64,000 bases of DNA from contig VZTJ01005975.1 of assembly GCA_013397795.1 (NCBI GenBank), positions 249,620 through 313,619 of the forward strand, in the 5' to 3' direction. Source of the stretch: Orthonyx spaldingii. Lineage: Eukaryota > Chordata > Aves > Passeriformes > Orthonychidae. Below, one piece after another: positions 12,712 through 24,726 of this stretch. The stretch's first letter is position 1. Every line of letters starts with the position of its first letter. The position numbers were made by a program, and so were the translations under genes. The notes beneath the pieces are model-generated. The model searched no databases, was not told the DNA's origin, and was given only the letters and a program-made list of their open reading frames with translations.

Positions 12712-15700
12712 GTGGTCTCCTGGAGAACCACGAGTGCTCCCTCCTGCTGTCACTGTTCCCTGTGTCTCTGGGGGTTCCCACTGGAGAGGATTGGCAGCGG
12801 TGCTCTGGGTGCAGCAGTGCTGTGACTGCCCTTGGCTGGGGCCTCATCAACAGGCACAGATGCAGCTTCCAGCCTGGTCTGCTCTGCAGCTGAGGCTGGG
12901 AAGGACTCAAAGTCCAGAATCACCAGGGGTCCAGGCGTCCCAAACTGCCATCGTGAACACTGTAATTTGGGGCCCCATTAGATGTCACACATGATTAATG
13001 GCTCAGCAGAGCGCACGGCAGGACAAACCCTGCAGAGGTCCAGGGACAGCCACCAAGGTGGAGAGAAATCAAAATGGCAGCTGGGCCTGGCTGGGAGGAC
13101 AAGAGCAATTTTTCCAGTCACTTCCATTTGTTCCAGTATCACTCAGTCCCCCGCCCAGTTTGATGAGAGGCTGCAATTCTGCTTCAAGCAACGCTCTGTG
13201 AGAAAAGACAGCTACAGCAGCTCCAACTGCACACTGATGTAATTAAACAGGCAACGTTAATTCCCAGCACCTGAGACTCCAGTCCTGCGTGCAGGGATGA
13301 TAACACTGATTTCAATCATTTCGGCAAAGCCAGCAGTAGGAACAACAGGCGGAGGACAGAGGAGGCTCCCTGCTCTTCTGGAGGATCAGAAACTCATCAC
13401 AATTATCAGTCAACACTTCCAGCTGTCTGGTAAAGGCTAAAGCAAACACATCCCAGCTCTGAGGTGGGAGGCAGCAGAGCTGTAATTATTTCAAAGTTTA
13501 ACTACTGCCCCCATCTCCAGACACAGAAAAGAGGAAAATCCCGATGTGTCCCGCTTCTGCTGAAGGCGTGTGATGCTCCTCGTGCAGCAGTTCAAGTGGC
13601 TTCCAGGATGCTTCAGACTCAGGTGTGAGGTGTAGAAAGCATTAAATTAACCATTTCCTACCTTCAGCAGGCAAAAGCTTTGTTTCCTTGGACCAGCCAT
13701 GTTCCATTAAAATAGCGGCTCCTACGAGCCTCCTGAGAGAAGCAAGAGATTCCCTGGGTTTGCTGAGAGTGTGGGGGAAATCCAGCTGTTCCAACACCCT
13801 GGTCATGTTTGACATCATAGAGACATCAGACAGAGGAGATGGCAGACCTCACAGCATCCGTGAATCACTGACTCACATCTCTGTCTGTCCTGGTTTAAAA
13901 GCAAGGCCTCCAAAATGTGATCCAGCCAAGGGAGATGTGCGGGGCTTTATCCCGCGGCCTCCTCCGTGACAGGAACAGCTCAGCTCTGAATTTGGGCCGT
14001 GGATATGGCTGGATTTATGGAGTATTCATTATTTTAATAGCACTCATTGACTTAGGGTCAAATATCTTTTTCCAGCATTTTTTTTTATTTAAGGAAAGAG
14101 CCCGTATGTCACAATCTCATGCCTCATCTAATTGGGTAAGTGTTTCCTTTGTCCTTGAAACCGAAAAGTAGACGGCGTATCCAGGAGCTACAGAATGAAA
14201 AAGCATCTGCCTTTGGTATTTGGCAGGCCTCAATTAAAAACCTGCTGCCTGGGCTATCACTTTTTCTTTAATTCTGACCAAAGTGCTTCTGCTTGGATTC
14301 AAGCGGATGGTTCTGAAGGTCGAGCTACGGGAATGCAAAAAAACACAAATATTTTGAAATAATAATTAATGTTTCACATATGACGGAGAAGAGGCCCGGA
14401 TCCAGAAGTCCGGAGTCGTGCTGGAAGCACAGGAAGGGCTCACATGTTCTCTCCCCTTCGAGTGTTTCCGTAAGCTCCTGCTGGAGCAGAGCTCAGGTCC
14501 ACGCTCAGGACGTGGCTCCCCCCGCTCCCATCTCCACAAATCCAGAGCTCGATATGCACAGAACACTTCCATCTTTAAAAAATAATTGAAAAGGTGCACT
14601 CTGAAGTTCACTGGATCGATCCCACTGAATTTATTTAGAAGACACTTCATTGTGTCAAAGATTTAATGGCGAGGTTACGATGCCCAGCCTTCAGAATGTC
14701 AATGCGCTGCAGCGGGAGCGTTGCAGGGAATGCTAAAACCCTCGGCAGTGCATGCCCGAGCAAAACTGCCAGATTTGTGAAATATGAAAATTATTACACA
14801 GAGTTTAGATAAGACACAGGCTGCTGGAGGAAATTCCAGCAGCACAGGGGCTGGAATTCTGTGTGTGTCTTATGACAGAAATTTTGCAGCCTCCCTGCGG
14901 ACTCCTTGGCCAACCCCTTCCATCCCTTCGAGCCTTCGCTCCCAGGCTGCCCCTTTGGAAATGTGTGTGTCTGGACGTGAGCAGTATTTCCTGGCACACT
15001 TGATTAAATACCTCCCCTGGTTATTTATTGCACATTAAACAACATCTCTCCTGCACGTACCTTGCTTGGACAAAAGCTCTTTGCTCTCAAGTGCAGAGCT
15101 CAGCATGTCGTAGGCCAGAGCTCTGCAAACCTCCGGCAGCACCCATCAGCATTCCCTGCTTATTAAACACCATTTCGGGAACCTGAGAGTTACCCTGCTT
15201 TCCTACAGTTTACATTTCTTGGTGCCTGTGATACGGTTTTAATGCAGAAGATGTCCAAAGGTTTTTCCCTCTCTCTGTCTCCTTGGGGAATCTCCCTGTT
15301 CGGGTGCTGCAGGAACAATCCCGATCCACCAAAGGACTCCCAGGCTGTAAAGTTTCAAATGAGGCAGGAGGGCGGGGGAAGGAATGACAAGCCCTTTTTA
15401 CTGAAATTCTCTCCCCAAATGGATTTGGCAGAGCTGGGCTCTGCTGATCTTAAAGCAAGGTTTATCATTCGTGCAGGCTGCTGCCTGAAGGGGGAAAAGA
15501 TCTTTGAAGTTGCTGAATGATGGAAGGGTCTCCCCCCTCCTCTCCCTCACACACATTTTTTGAGGGTGGTGGTGACTGGGAGATGCTCAACTGCCCTGAG
15601 TCAGGAAATTACATGACAAATTAAACAATTATGTGTTTTAGTGCTGAGCATCTATTTAAGCATTCAGCATCAAACATGCTTTTAGCATGAATTCCACGGG

Positions 15701-17227
15701 CATTTATACTTTCCCCACCACCTGTAATTCCACACTGTGTTATTTCCCTTGCATCTCAAGAGCTCCCCTGGTCCAGTATCTACACCTTGAAGCGGTTTCT
15801 TTATCATTTAACTTTATTACAGAAGGCACTACTGCCTGGTCACTGTTGGAGTGACAAGGACTATTTCCTTAATTACTGTACATTGATAATAGCATTTACT
15901 CTGGCAGCTCCAGTGCTATTCAATCAAGCAAGATTCAATACAAAAAAGCTGATTTGCCAAAAAAGAGATTAGCATAAGTGCCTACAGTCACATTCTATTT
16001 TTGAAGGTAAAGCTACTGTGTCTGTGAGCTTTCTTGTGGGAACTTTATAAAAAGAGATTAATCTAGTTTATCTCCTTCAAAACATATTTGGGGAAATCGC
16101 AGAGAGTCGCTCTTTTGGCTCTTTTGGCAATAATTTTCTATAAACATATGAAATAAAGACCTGCACAGAAAGTGCTAATCAGCAGCAGGAAGGTGTAATT
16201 TTTTCTCTTACATGGACCTAGACATTTGTGGTGGAAAAACTCCGTGTTCCCCAGTTTGCTGCTGCTGTTCTTTGTCATTTAATCAAGTGGTGACTGTAGC
16301 TGTTGCACTTTAAAATTAAATGCTATTATTTATGGTAGAACTTGCGCTGGTTAAAAGTGCAGAGCTCAGCACTGTGTACGTTTGTAAGCAGAAGGTTAAG
16401 CAGGACATTTTAAACGGTAAAGCAAAGGGCTTAATCAAGGCTGAAGAGCAAAATGCAGTGGGATAACAGATATAGTAAATAGGCATTAATCACCATACAG
16501 GCTTAATCCAGGTATTAGGCAGTCTTGGGGCTAATTCGAAGACTCGCTTACATAAGAACTCGTTCTACCAACCCCTAAGTAAGTGAATAACTTTATTCTT
16601 AGGAGAAAACTTACCAGTGCTAAAGGCCCTTGCAGTGTCAGGCCTGAGTTATATATTTGTAAAATGATCATCACACAATTATTTTGCCTGAAGGGGATTT
16701 CTGAGTTCGGAGGCACGGGGGGGGTTCAAGAAAGGAAAAACTTGAATCACCAGAGCATAAGGAGCCACTTTTCCATGTGGTTTTTTTCCCCCCTTGACAC
16801 TGTCTGTTACTGTGACATCAAAATCCGAGCTAAGCACTTCTTGCCAAAGATGGACCAGATAAAATCACGAAGCCGGTATCATCTCATGGGAGACAGCTCA
16901 CTGTCTTAGTGCCAAATTTAGTGACTACAAATCCAGGCTTAGAACATAGTCCTTCCCTAGCCGTAATCCAGCACTTGCACACTGGATTTGTGTTTAACTA
17001 CTGATGACCTAAACTTTGGGGCTTAAGAAGATAATTGCACATCCGTAGGTATGGAACTCACTGTACAGAAGTTCTTTTATTGGATGCTCAGAAAGATTAA
17101 AGTTCTTCCATGTATAACTTTACATCAAAAAATTCCAGATCTCTGTACAAACAGACACTTCTCATGTACTGACACAGCAGCACACAAGCCCCAGGGTGGA
17201 TTTTGGCATCCTGGTCAAGCCTGCTTT
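12712..17227. other. intergenic DNA with AT-rich candidate regulatory blocks
   Basis: No coding exon is recognised. The sequence at about 14000-14350 and especially 15590-16560 is AT-rich, poor in CpG, free of recognisable repeats and dense in homeodomain-like TAATTA/TTAATC motifs. This is the usual look of conserved enhancers around developmental genes such as NFIA. Conservation cannot be measured from a single sequence. Confidence 0.4.
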
Positions 17228-17368
17228 AGAATCCTAGAATCATGGAATGGTTTGAGTTGGAAGGACCCTTAAAGCTCATCTCTTTCCATCCCCTGCCATG
17301 AGCAGGGACACCTTCCACTATCCCAGGTTGTTCCAAGCCCCTTCCAGCCTGACTTTGAACGCTCCCAG
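17228..17368 (-). mobile_element. CR1 LINE 3'-end fragment, minus orientation
   Basis: The reversed CR1 tail AGAATCCTAGAATCATGGAA is followed by GGTTTGAGTTGGAAGGACCC and GCAGGGACACCTTCCAC. It is about 140 bp, truncated in the body. Confidence 0.88.
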
Positions 17369-18667
17369 TGTGTTCCAGCCCTGAGGAAGAGCAGACTCAG
17401 GGTTAGCTCGACACGGCCTAACCTGAGGAAAGGGGGAGGAGTTGGAAGTGGGGAATGCAGTAGATGGCCACGGTTTATCTGCTCAAGGAACAGCAAGATG
17501 AAAAAAAGTCCACAAACCTTTAATTGTGAATGTAGGAGAGGGACAGTGATGTAACTGTTCCCAGGGAACACTATTCTTATTTTGTAGAGGGAGGTGAGCC
17601 AAGATACTTAAGCTCTAGAGAACCTTTAACACAGGAAGCTATTTATCATAACAAGCTTGGTTGATACTGCTCCCATACTGAACCAATTAGATTAGCCTAT
17701 TTCGTCATACTTCATAACTTGGGATGATAGGTTTCCAAGCATGGTACAGTGCAGTAATTGAATTTTGATCAAACACACATGGCCCATAACCCAGTATGTG
17801 AAACTTTCAGAACAGTTCACAGCTTTTAAATATCCAGTCAACATGTTGCCAAAAGTACAGGATGTACTTGATGCAAGTGGGAGAGGAGGGGGAGAGCACG
17901 AGTCCACGCCGTAACTTGGTACAGCTGTAAAACAAACATTTTTTTGTTCCGATTCTGTTCCTACTTTAGCAAAGGAGCTGGGAGGAAGACAGTGAATGTC
18001 AAGTAAGTCGTTTTTCTCCCCAACCCCCACGCCCCTCAGGCACACATTTCCCTTTTAACATTCTTAGATTACCACAACCTTTTAAATTCACTCTACTGTA
18101 CTTACATACTGTGTTAGACACACCAGCAATTATGGTTGTTAGCATGACACATCCATTGCCTACACTTAGTTAACAAAATAACTTAAAAGTCACATGCATC
18201 AGCCTCTTAATAGGGTTATAATCAATGGGACCCTGAAATGAAAGCCCTAAAAATTACCCCCCACCTCTGCATTCCCCAGGTTTCTGCCTTTGCCAACACA
18301 ATCCATATGGTGGGCAGTCTCATCTGGCTCAAGGTGAACACTCAGTTTTTCAGTTCTCAGTGTTCTCTTATGTGTTCCTGCCATGTTTCCCCCACGGTAA
18401 ATCCGAGGAACTTCGAAGAAGACTCTGTAGAGGAAAGAGAATGCATTAATATATACATTCCTATGGCTTTACTGACTCAGGGGCAAAGCACCCACTGCAG
18501 AACAGGTTCATGGCATGGAAAATGCTGTGCCAGAGTTTCTTTGCAGCAAGTCATGGTTTATCCCTATCAAAGCTGCTCCCTGGCCTAAAAGGGAGCCTGG
18601 CATGCTCCAGCAGTGGAGCAGGACATCACCAACTTCTGCTTATGGTGCTGACTTCTTCCTCAGTTTT
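17369..18667. other. intergenic DNA, no feature recognised
   Basis: This is AT-moderate single-copy-looking sequence. I see no exon, RNA gene or recognisable repeat in it. Confidence 0.45.
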
Positions 18668-18934
18668 AGAATCATAGAGTCCCAGACTGGTTTGGGTTGG
18701 AAGGATCTTAAAGACCATCCAGTGCCACCCCAGGGACATCTTCCACTGTCCCAGGCTGCTCCAAACCCCATCCAACCCGGCCTTGGGCACTGCCAGGGAT
18801 CCGGGGACAGCCACAGCTTCTCTGGGCACCCTGTGCCAGGGCCTCCCCATCCTCACAGGGAAAAATTCCTTGTGTACCTTTAACCTAAATTTCCCCTTTC
18901 ACTTTGACCCCATTGCCCCTTGTCCTGTCACAAG
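18668..18934 (-). mobile_element. CR1 LINE 3'-end fragment, minus orientation
   Basis: The reversed tail AGAATCATAGAGTCCCAGAC is followed by the usual GGTTTGGGTTGGAAGGATC and CTTCTCTGGGCACCCTGTGC blocks. It extends to the CCATTGCCCCTTGTCCTGTC block further into the element, so it reaches deeper than most copies here. Confidence 0.9.
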
Positions 18935-21900
18935 TTTTGAATGCTTTGACCCAAAGGCAGCTCCAGGCACCTCAGTGCCCCAAGGGGGAACCACGGGGGC
19001 ACCCAGTTGTCATCGAGGTGGTTGCAAATGCCATAAAAGCTGTGAATTCCTGCTCCATCCCCCCAGAGAGGGCAGGTTCTGAAGGCTCAGCCCAGCACTC
19101 GGGGCTGCACCCCCCTGCCTTGGAGCCTCTCACACACCTGCTCTGAGCACAGCTGTGCAGGGGAGCAGCCACAGGTTCCAAGGGGAGAAATGGTGCTTCT
19201 CACAGGGAACAGCATGCACAGCTCCTTTCGTCCTGCTGTTGGCTGGGGACAGGTACTGCCTGGTTGCAGCCACCCCCCTGGCAGGACAGGGCGCAGGGGA
19301 CGAGCTGAATCCCGTCTCCCTCCCCGCCCCACTGCCCACTAAGTTATGATACTGCAGAGAAAAGAAGGGGAAAATAAAAAAAAAAAAAAAAAGAGAAAAA
19401 GAATTTGGTGCTCAACTTAATCAGACTTGGAGCAAGGCTCAGCTCAAACCAAGGTTAAATAGGCCTGTTCTAAGGTAGGATTTATATAGCAATTACAGTA
19501 ATGGAAACTGAGCTTTATAATTCTTATACTGCCTAAAATTCTGCTGTGTCATATGCATCTGCAGAGCCCGAGGAATGTGCTGCTCGGAGAGCACTGCAGT
19601 CCTGAAAGCAGCCATTCAAATGGATCATGGAGAGTTATTGGAGCACGTGGATGGCCGAGATTTTTATGAAGCACAAAGAGTTACAATCAGAAATCCTGGG
19701 AAAAGCAAGCAGCTTGTACCTGAGACAAGTAGCATTTTTAAAAGTACTTTATTTACTTGGGAATGTGTGGAACTAGATCTCCATCAGACACGGTGCAAGC
19801 AGCATTGAGGGTGTCCTTTTTATCCTTGGATTTCCTTCCCTTTGCTGCAGTCTTAGATCCGCGGTGCAAAATGCATCCTGGCCAGACAGAACCCTCGCAG
19901 CCACTTTCCAGTTTTCTCTGTTGTGCAAGGAAAAATACCGGTGATGCTAAGTCTGTGCTGCGATAAAGAACAACTTGGGAAGATTTGGGGATCTGATAGG
20001 GGGTTTGGCTCCACCTTCAGGAAGCAGAAGGCAGAGAGACAACGCGGGGCTGAGTTTCAGAGGCTTCCCGCAGAAACTGGAGAGCACAGCCGCCCCTTCC
20101 TGACATCATTCCTGCCCCACAGAGGGTCTCTGCTCAGATTTATCACAAATTCCCTGGTCGGATGCCGTGACATCTCTCCATGGGTGATGCAGCTCTGAAG
20201 AGTCCGCCTCCTCCTAGAACTCGAATAATTGGGGCAGGATGTCCAAAGGGAGCTGGTATGTGGAGGAAAAGCCACAAAAAGCAGCTCTGAGGTGACAAAA
20301 AGCTGGGATACACGGGATGCCACAGAGCTGTGTCAAACATCACTGGCCATTCACACTGCCAGAGCTGAGCTTCCCCTGCAGAATGTGATTTTCTCTTATA
20401 ATTCCCAGAGATTAGAAAGGTTCTCTGGGTATCACAGATGGATTCAGAGGAAGAAAGTGGGAAGAGTCTTGATCATATTTCAGTCTAGCAAAACACTTAA
20501 GCATATGCCTAAAGTTAAGCTATTTTTTCCTCTCGGATTCAGGCAGAAGATGCAAACAGAACAATCTCTTATATTTCACTTTTTGGCAGACTCCGAGGCT
20601 GAACCCAGAACAAGGTAGCTGGTTAGAGAGCATGATTTAAATGAATTTAAATGGTGCATTTTTTAAAGAAGCCACATAGTGACCACTTATAATAATGAAA
20701 ATGACAGAGTAGTTAGGGATGACATGGAGTTGGAAAGTCTGTATGAGGCATTACTGAAATAATCAGCAATCACACAATTAGCAACAGTCTTATGAGGCAA
20801 TGGAAGTGCACAGTCTTGCCTCTGGAATTTTCCCCAGCCCAGTGCTTGAGCACCCAACTTTATTGTACTTAGCATCACTTTCAGGAGGAAGCAGGTTTGA
20901 AAAGTGCAGAGCAAGCAACAGTGCAGAGATGGCCTAAACACCTAATGAATCTAAAAATAAAAAAACCTCAAAAACACTGAGAGGAGATGGGAGCAGACTG
21001 AATAGACAGAGCTGTGCAAGCAAATATAACTGAATATACTCCTGAGGAACAAAGGAAACAATCCTTGATGGGGTGACAACAGATGTTCTCCAAAAAAAAT
21101 TCTAAGGGAGCATTTCAAACACAAAGACCTTCCTGTGGAGCTGAGAAGTTTTACTGGCAGACGTACAGGAATACATCTTTGGAAACAGAATAAAAGCTAA
21201 CATTTAAGGTGTTATCAGGTCCTGAAAGCAGCAGTGATATCTTCATGTAATAAGTGGTGGGTGGTGGTGGAGAGGGAAACGGTGAGGATAACAAAATACT
21301 GTCACAGGAAGTTGCTGTAGCAGAGTTGTGATTTAAATCCCGGGAGGAATAACCAGTTTGTTCCAAAAAACCTCTACGAAAATGAGCTCCAAACACAAGG
21401 GAGAGATGCACAGTTAACCCAGCTGAAGGGATGCAGCCCAGGGTCATTTATGAGTGCAGTCAGCAGACTGAAGTGCCACCACTTTGGCACTGCGGCAGCG
21501 AGTGTGGAGTGCCCAAAGCTGGGTGTTTCTCCCAACCACGGCTCCTTCAGGTCATGGTTAAGCACATTACAGAAAATCTTAAATTGGTCATTTAAAAAAG
21601 AGGAGGAAATAGGGCACTTTAGAGAGTCACTTTTGAAATGACTGATTTGCACTGGTAGTTTGGGAAGGTCTGGATTTAATGCCTGGCCTGGACCTGCAGC
21701 GCCTTCAGTGAACAGTTTGATCTGAGTTTTTAAAGGCTGGGCACCTCAAACTCTTGTTTTAAACTCTGGCCTTGACTTTTTATGTTCTATATATTTACAG
21801 ATACAGAATAATACTTCTCTGCCTTGTTGGAAAGTTGAAAGGATTCCTGACTATCTGCAAGGCCAGCAGATATCATTTTATCTGGGAACGAGGCAGGAGG

Positions 21901-24279
21901 ACAACATAGTACATTGTCTAATTATTTTCATTGCTTTGCAACTGTTTTGGGGAAAACAACCCCGAGAGAAGATTATTCCAGTGCAATCAGAACTACAGAA
22001 AGACTGGGATGGACAACTTGATTGACAGGAGAGAGCTAAAGCAGGCAGCAACACAAAAAATCATCATTGGACAGACATTTTGATAAATATTACTGGAGCC
22101 AATTTATTATTAACAGAGTGGGACAGCTTTACATCTTGCATCACACTTTTCACAGCCCTTATGGTAAACATGCCATATCTGACAATTACAAGATGAAAAC
22201 AAAGACCTCACTAACTGTCTCCTGGCCCTGCAGCGTTATCTGTTTGCTCAGTTAACCCTCTCTGCACTGGAGCTAAACGAGCACATAGAAACAGCTCTGT
22301 GTGCTCAGAGAGAGAACACAACCCCGGCAGAGCCCGCGGAACTTCCAAAGGTTAAGCCATCTGTGGGCACTCATTCCTAAAAAGCTTCCCAGACATGGCA
22401 GAGGCTTGTGGCTGAGGTGGGAAGTTGTCAGGACAGGACAGAGGATCAAGGGGAGCCCCTTCTGAGGGGAGAGGAGCACACTGCCCTGTCTGTCACCCGT
22501 GGCCGGGTCCTGCCTGCGGTGACAGAGCGGGGCAGCCCTGGCGGGAGCAGCCCCGATCACAAACCAGGCTCCGGCAGGGAGGAATCCCAGAGCAGCTCTG
22601 AGTCCCTGGGCTGGCTGACACACATCTTCTCCTCCTACACAAACGCTGCAGCTTGGACTAGCAGCTCTTCCTCTCTGCTGCCTGCTTGGCTTCTGGGATT
22701 CACAATCTCATGGACCTCGTACCTAAAATCATATTTTCATCTGATTCACACAAAACAGCTCCCGGAATTTTTTTACAGGTAATGAGGCACAACCTGGATT
22801 GCTGAAATCACCAAGCCAAGCCCTCTGCTCCTTGTACACCTGGAAACACATTTTAGAATGGAATCTTGTGTGATAACTTGCCCAAGGCTATTTATTATAA
22901 CACCCATGACATCTTCCTATTTTCACAGCTTTGTTATCAGCTTCAGGGTGGAAAAACAAAAAGCAGACAAGTCACAGGATGATCTTAGGCAGGAGATTTT
23001 ATTTGAGTCAAACATCTCTTTTCCATCCACTTCCTGTCTGTTTCTCAAAGTATTTCAGGGAACAAAACTGATGTGCACAAAGAGCATTCAGTGAGAGAGA
23101 GACCAAAGGGAGACAGAATAAATATCAGGCAAGGGAAGGGAGCTGACAGAGTGTTCTTGTCTCTCTGAACCCACAAGGAAAATGCATAGTAGGAAGTATT
23201 CCAAAACCACACCGTTCTTGCGTGAAGGGAAGAATTAACGTTAAGCACAAAGTATTCTTTGTGGTTTATTCTCATTACGTGACATGTCAGGTTATGCTGA
23301 TTTGGGGAAAAAAACAGGATTTCTTTACAAAGCTCTCTGTGCACTGGGCTTAAGGTGGGTTAAAAAAAGCCTAAACCCCACAAACTGTGCTTTCATAAAT
23401 CAACTAGGAATCATATTTTTGGTAATTCCCTTAAAAATACAGTTTGTGGATATATTAATGACAGGTGGAAAGTCTCACCTGAAAAACAAAAAAATAGCCC
23501 AAATTTTGGTTAAAAAAAAAAACCCAGAGATTACACTGAAGTTTCTATGGTGTGGGTTTCTCCCTCAGTTAGTGCCAGTTTTCATCAGAAGGTGAAGAGA
23601 ATGCTTAAAATTGGTCAAATAGCATGAAGATTTTGTTGCCATGTTTTCTGTCTCTGTGTGTACCTACTTTTCCTGAAAGGAACATCCAGTGAAATCCTAG
23701 TTGTCCAAAAGACTTTGGTCAAACAGCTTTGAAAGACACTGAATTTATTTCACTGCAACACAACTGATCCAAAATAAGAGCCTTTTAAGGGATTTAGTAG
23801 TACAAAGAATTCACTCTTTTGACACTCTGTAGCTGTAAAACACACACACCAATTTATTTTCAGAACAGAAATATATTTATTTCACTGTGGATGGTTGCAA
23901 GAGAGGAAAGAAAAAAAAATCAAAATAAGCAGAACAATTCTTTCTTTTTCTAACCTCAGGGCACCCCAACATCCACCCTCCTTTTTTGTGATGTGCCATC
24001 TACAGTTCTATTTTTTCTGCAACCATATTTCTACTGCTGATCAGCACTTGAACAAATTTTGCAAATTAACCAAAATTTACAGAAATAATTATTTCAATTA
24101 ACTGACTATCACAGGCTACGCCAGCCTAAGACTTAGGGCTCTTTGGATTTTAACAGGATGGAAAAAAAGGCAGTTTGCGTGGTTTGGGATATTTAAGTTA
24201 ATTTCTAAACTGCTCCATGGACAAACCCCAAGTGTAATCCTGGCCCATCCATGCTAAAACTCTTATCAGTTTCAACGGA
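18935..24279. other. intergenic DNA downstream of TM2D1, no gene recognised
   Basis: A GC-rich patch lies at about 18950-19340, followed by an A-run (about 19376-19392). The rest is single-copy-looking AT-rich sequence. Open frames on both strands are short and overlap each other without recognisable domains. Further TTTATT hexamers (minus-strand AATAAA), for example at 23853-23858, could serve longer TM2D1 3' UTR forms. Confidence 0.45.
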
Positions 24280-24615
24280 ATAAATATCAGCATATTTATT
24301 ATGAACAGCTCTCTGCAGCTCTCTGTTAACACTCCAAATGACACAGACACAACATCAGTGCAAACTGCAACAATCTGCACGTTTCACAGATGATATAACT
24401 TCATGTGCTCCCAGCAACAGAGCAGTCCCAAAGTTCCACCTTTGAGGTAAACTTGTTCACTCGAGGGACTTTCACATTTTATCATCTTTGTTCGCCGTGC
24501 ATTCAATATTCCGTTCTGACGAGGTGGAATCAGTGATTCAGCAATTCCAGTGGACCACTGGATTCAGCTGTAAAAACAAGTTGCACCTCTGGATTTGTGC
24601 CACTCTCTGCCAGAG
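24280..24615 (-). other. TM2D1: TM2D1 3' UTR (approximate end)
   Basis: This is the sequence downstream of the TM2D1 stop codon at 24616-24618. A minus-strand AATAAA lies at 24295-24300 (TTTATT on the plus strand), giving a UTR of about 330 bases. The true cleavage site is not visible, and a longer form using signals near 23.85 kb is possible. Confidence 0.5.
24295..24300 (-). promoter_or_regulatory. candidate TM2D1 poly(A) signal
   Basis: This is the first canonical AATAAA on the minus strand after the TM2D1 stop codon, about 315 bases downstream. Confidence 0.45.
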
Positions 24616-24726
24616 TTAGGGATAGGTCTGCATTTTCCTGAAGGTTGCATTGGTGATGGTGAGCCGGGTCAGCCTGGCCCCGTAGTAATCGATGATGTAA
24701 CTGGAGCCATCGGAAGGGCCAACGAT
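24616..24726 (-). CDS. TM2D1: TM2D1 last coding exon
   Basis: The exon encodes residues 172-207, starting IVGPSDGSSYIIDYYG and ending RKMQTYP before a TAA stop (24616-24618). The acceptor is a normal CTCTGCTGCAG. It enters in phase 0 after the ATG CAG end of the previous exon. It holds the short C-terminal tail, which contains one sequon (NAT). Confidence 0.95.
   Translation of the reverse strand: MVGPSDGSSYIIDYYGARLTRLTITNATFRKMQTYP

Noticed and set aside
12257..12825. Frames up to 168 codons near 12.3-12.8 kb, and similar ones at 6.4, 10.1 and 18.6 kb
   Set aside because: They translate the CR1 3' end. The same peptide words (such as QGAQRSCGCPWVPGS) recur in each copy and are not host genes.
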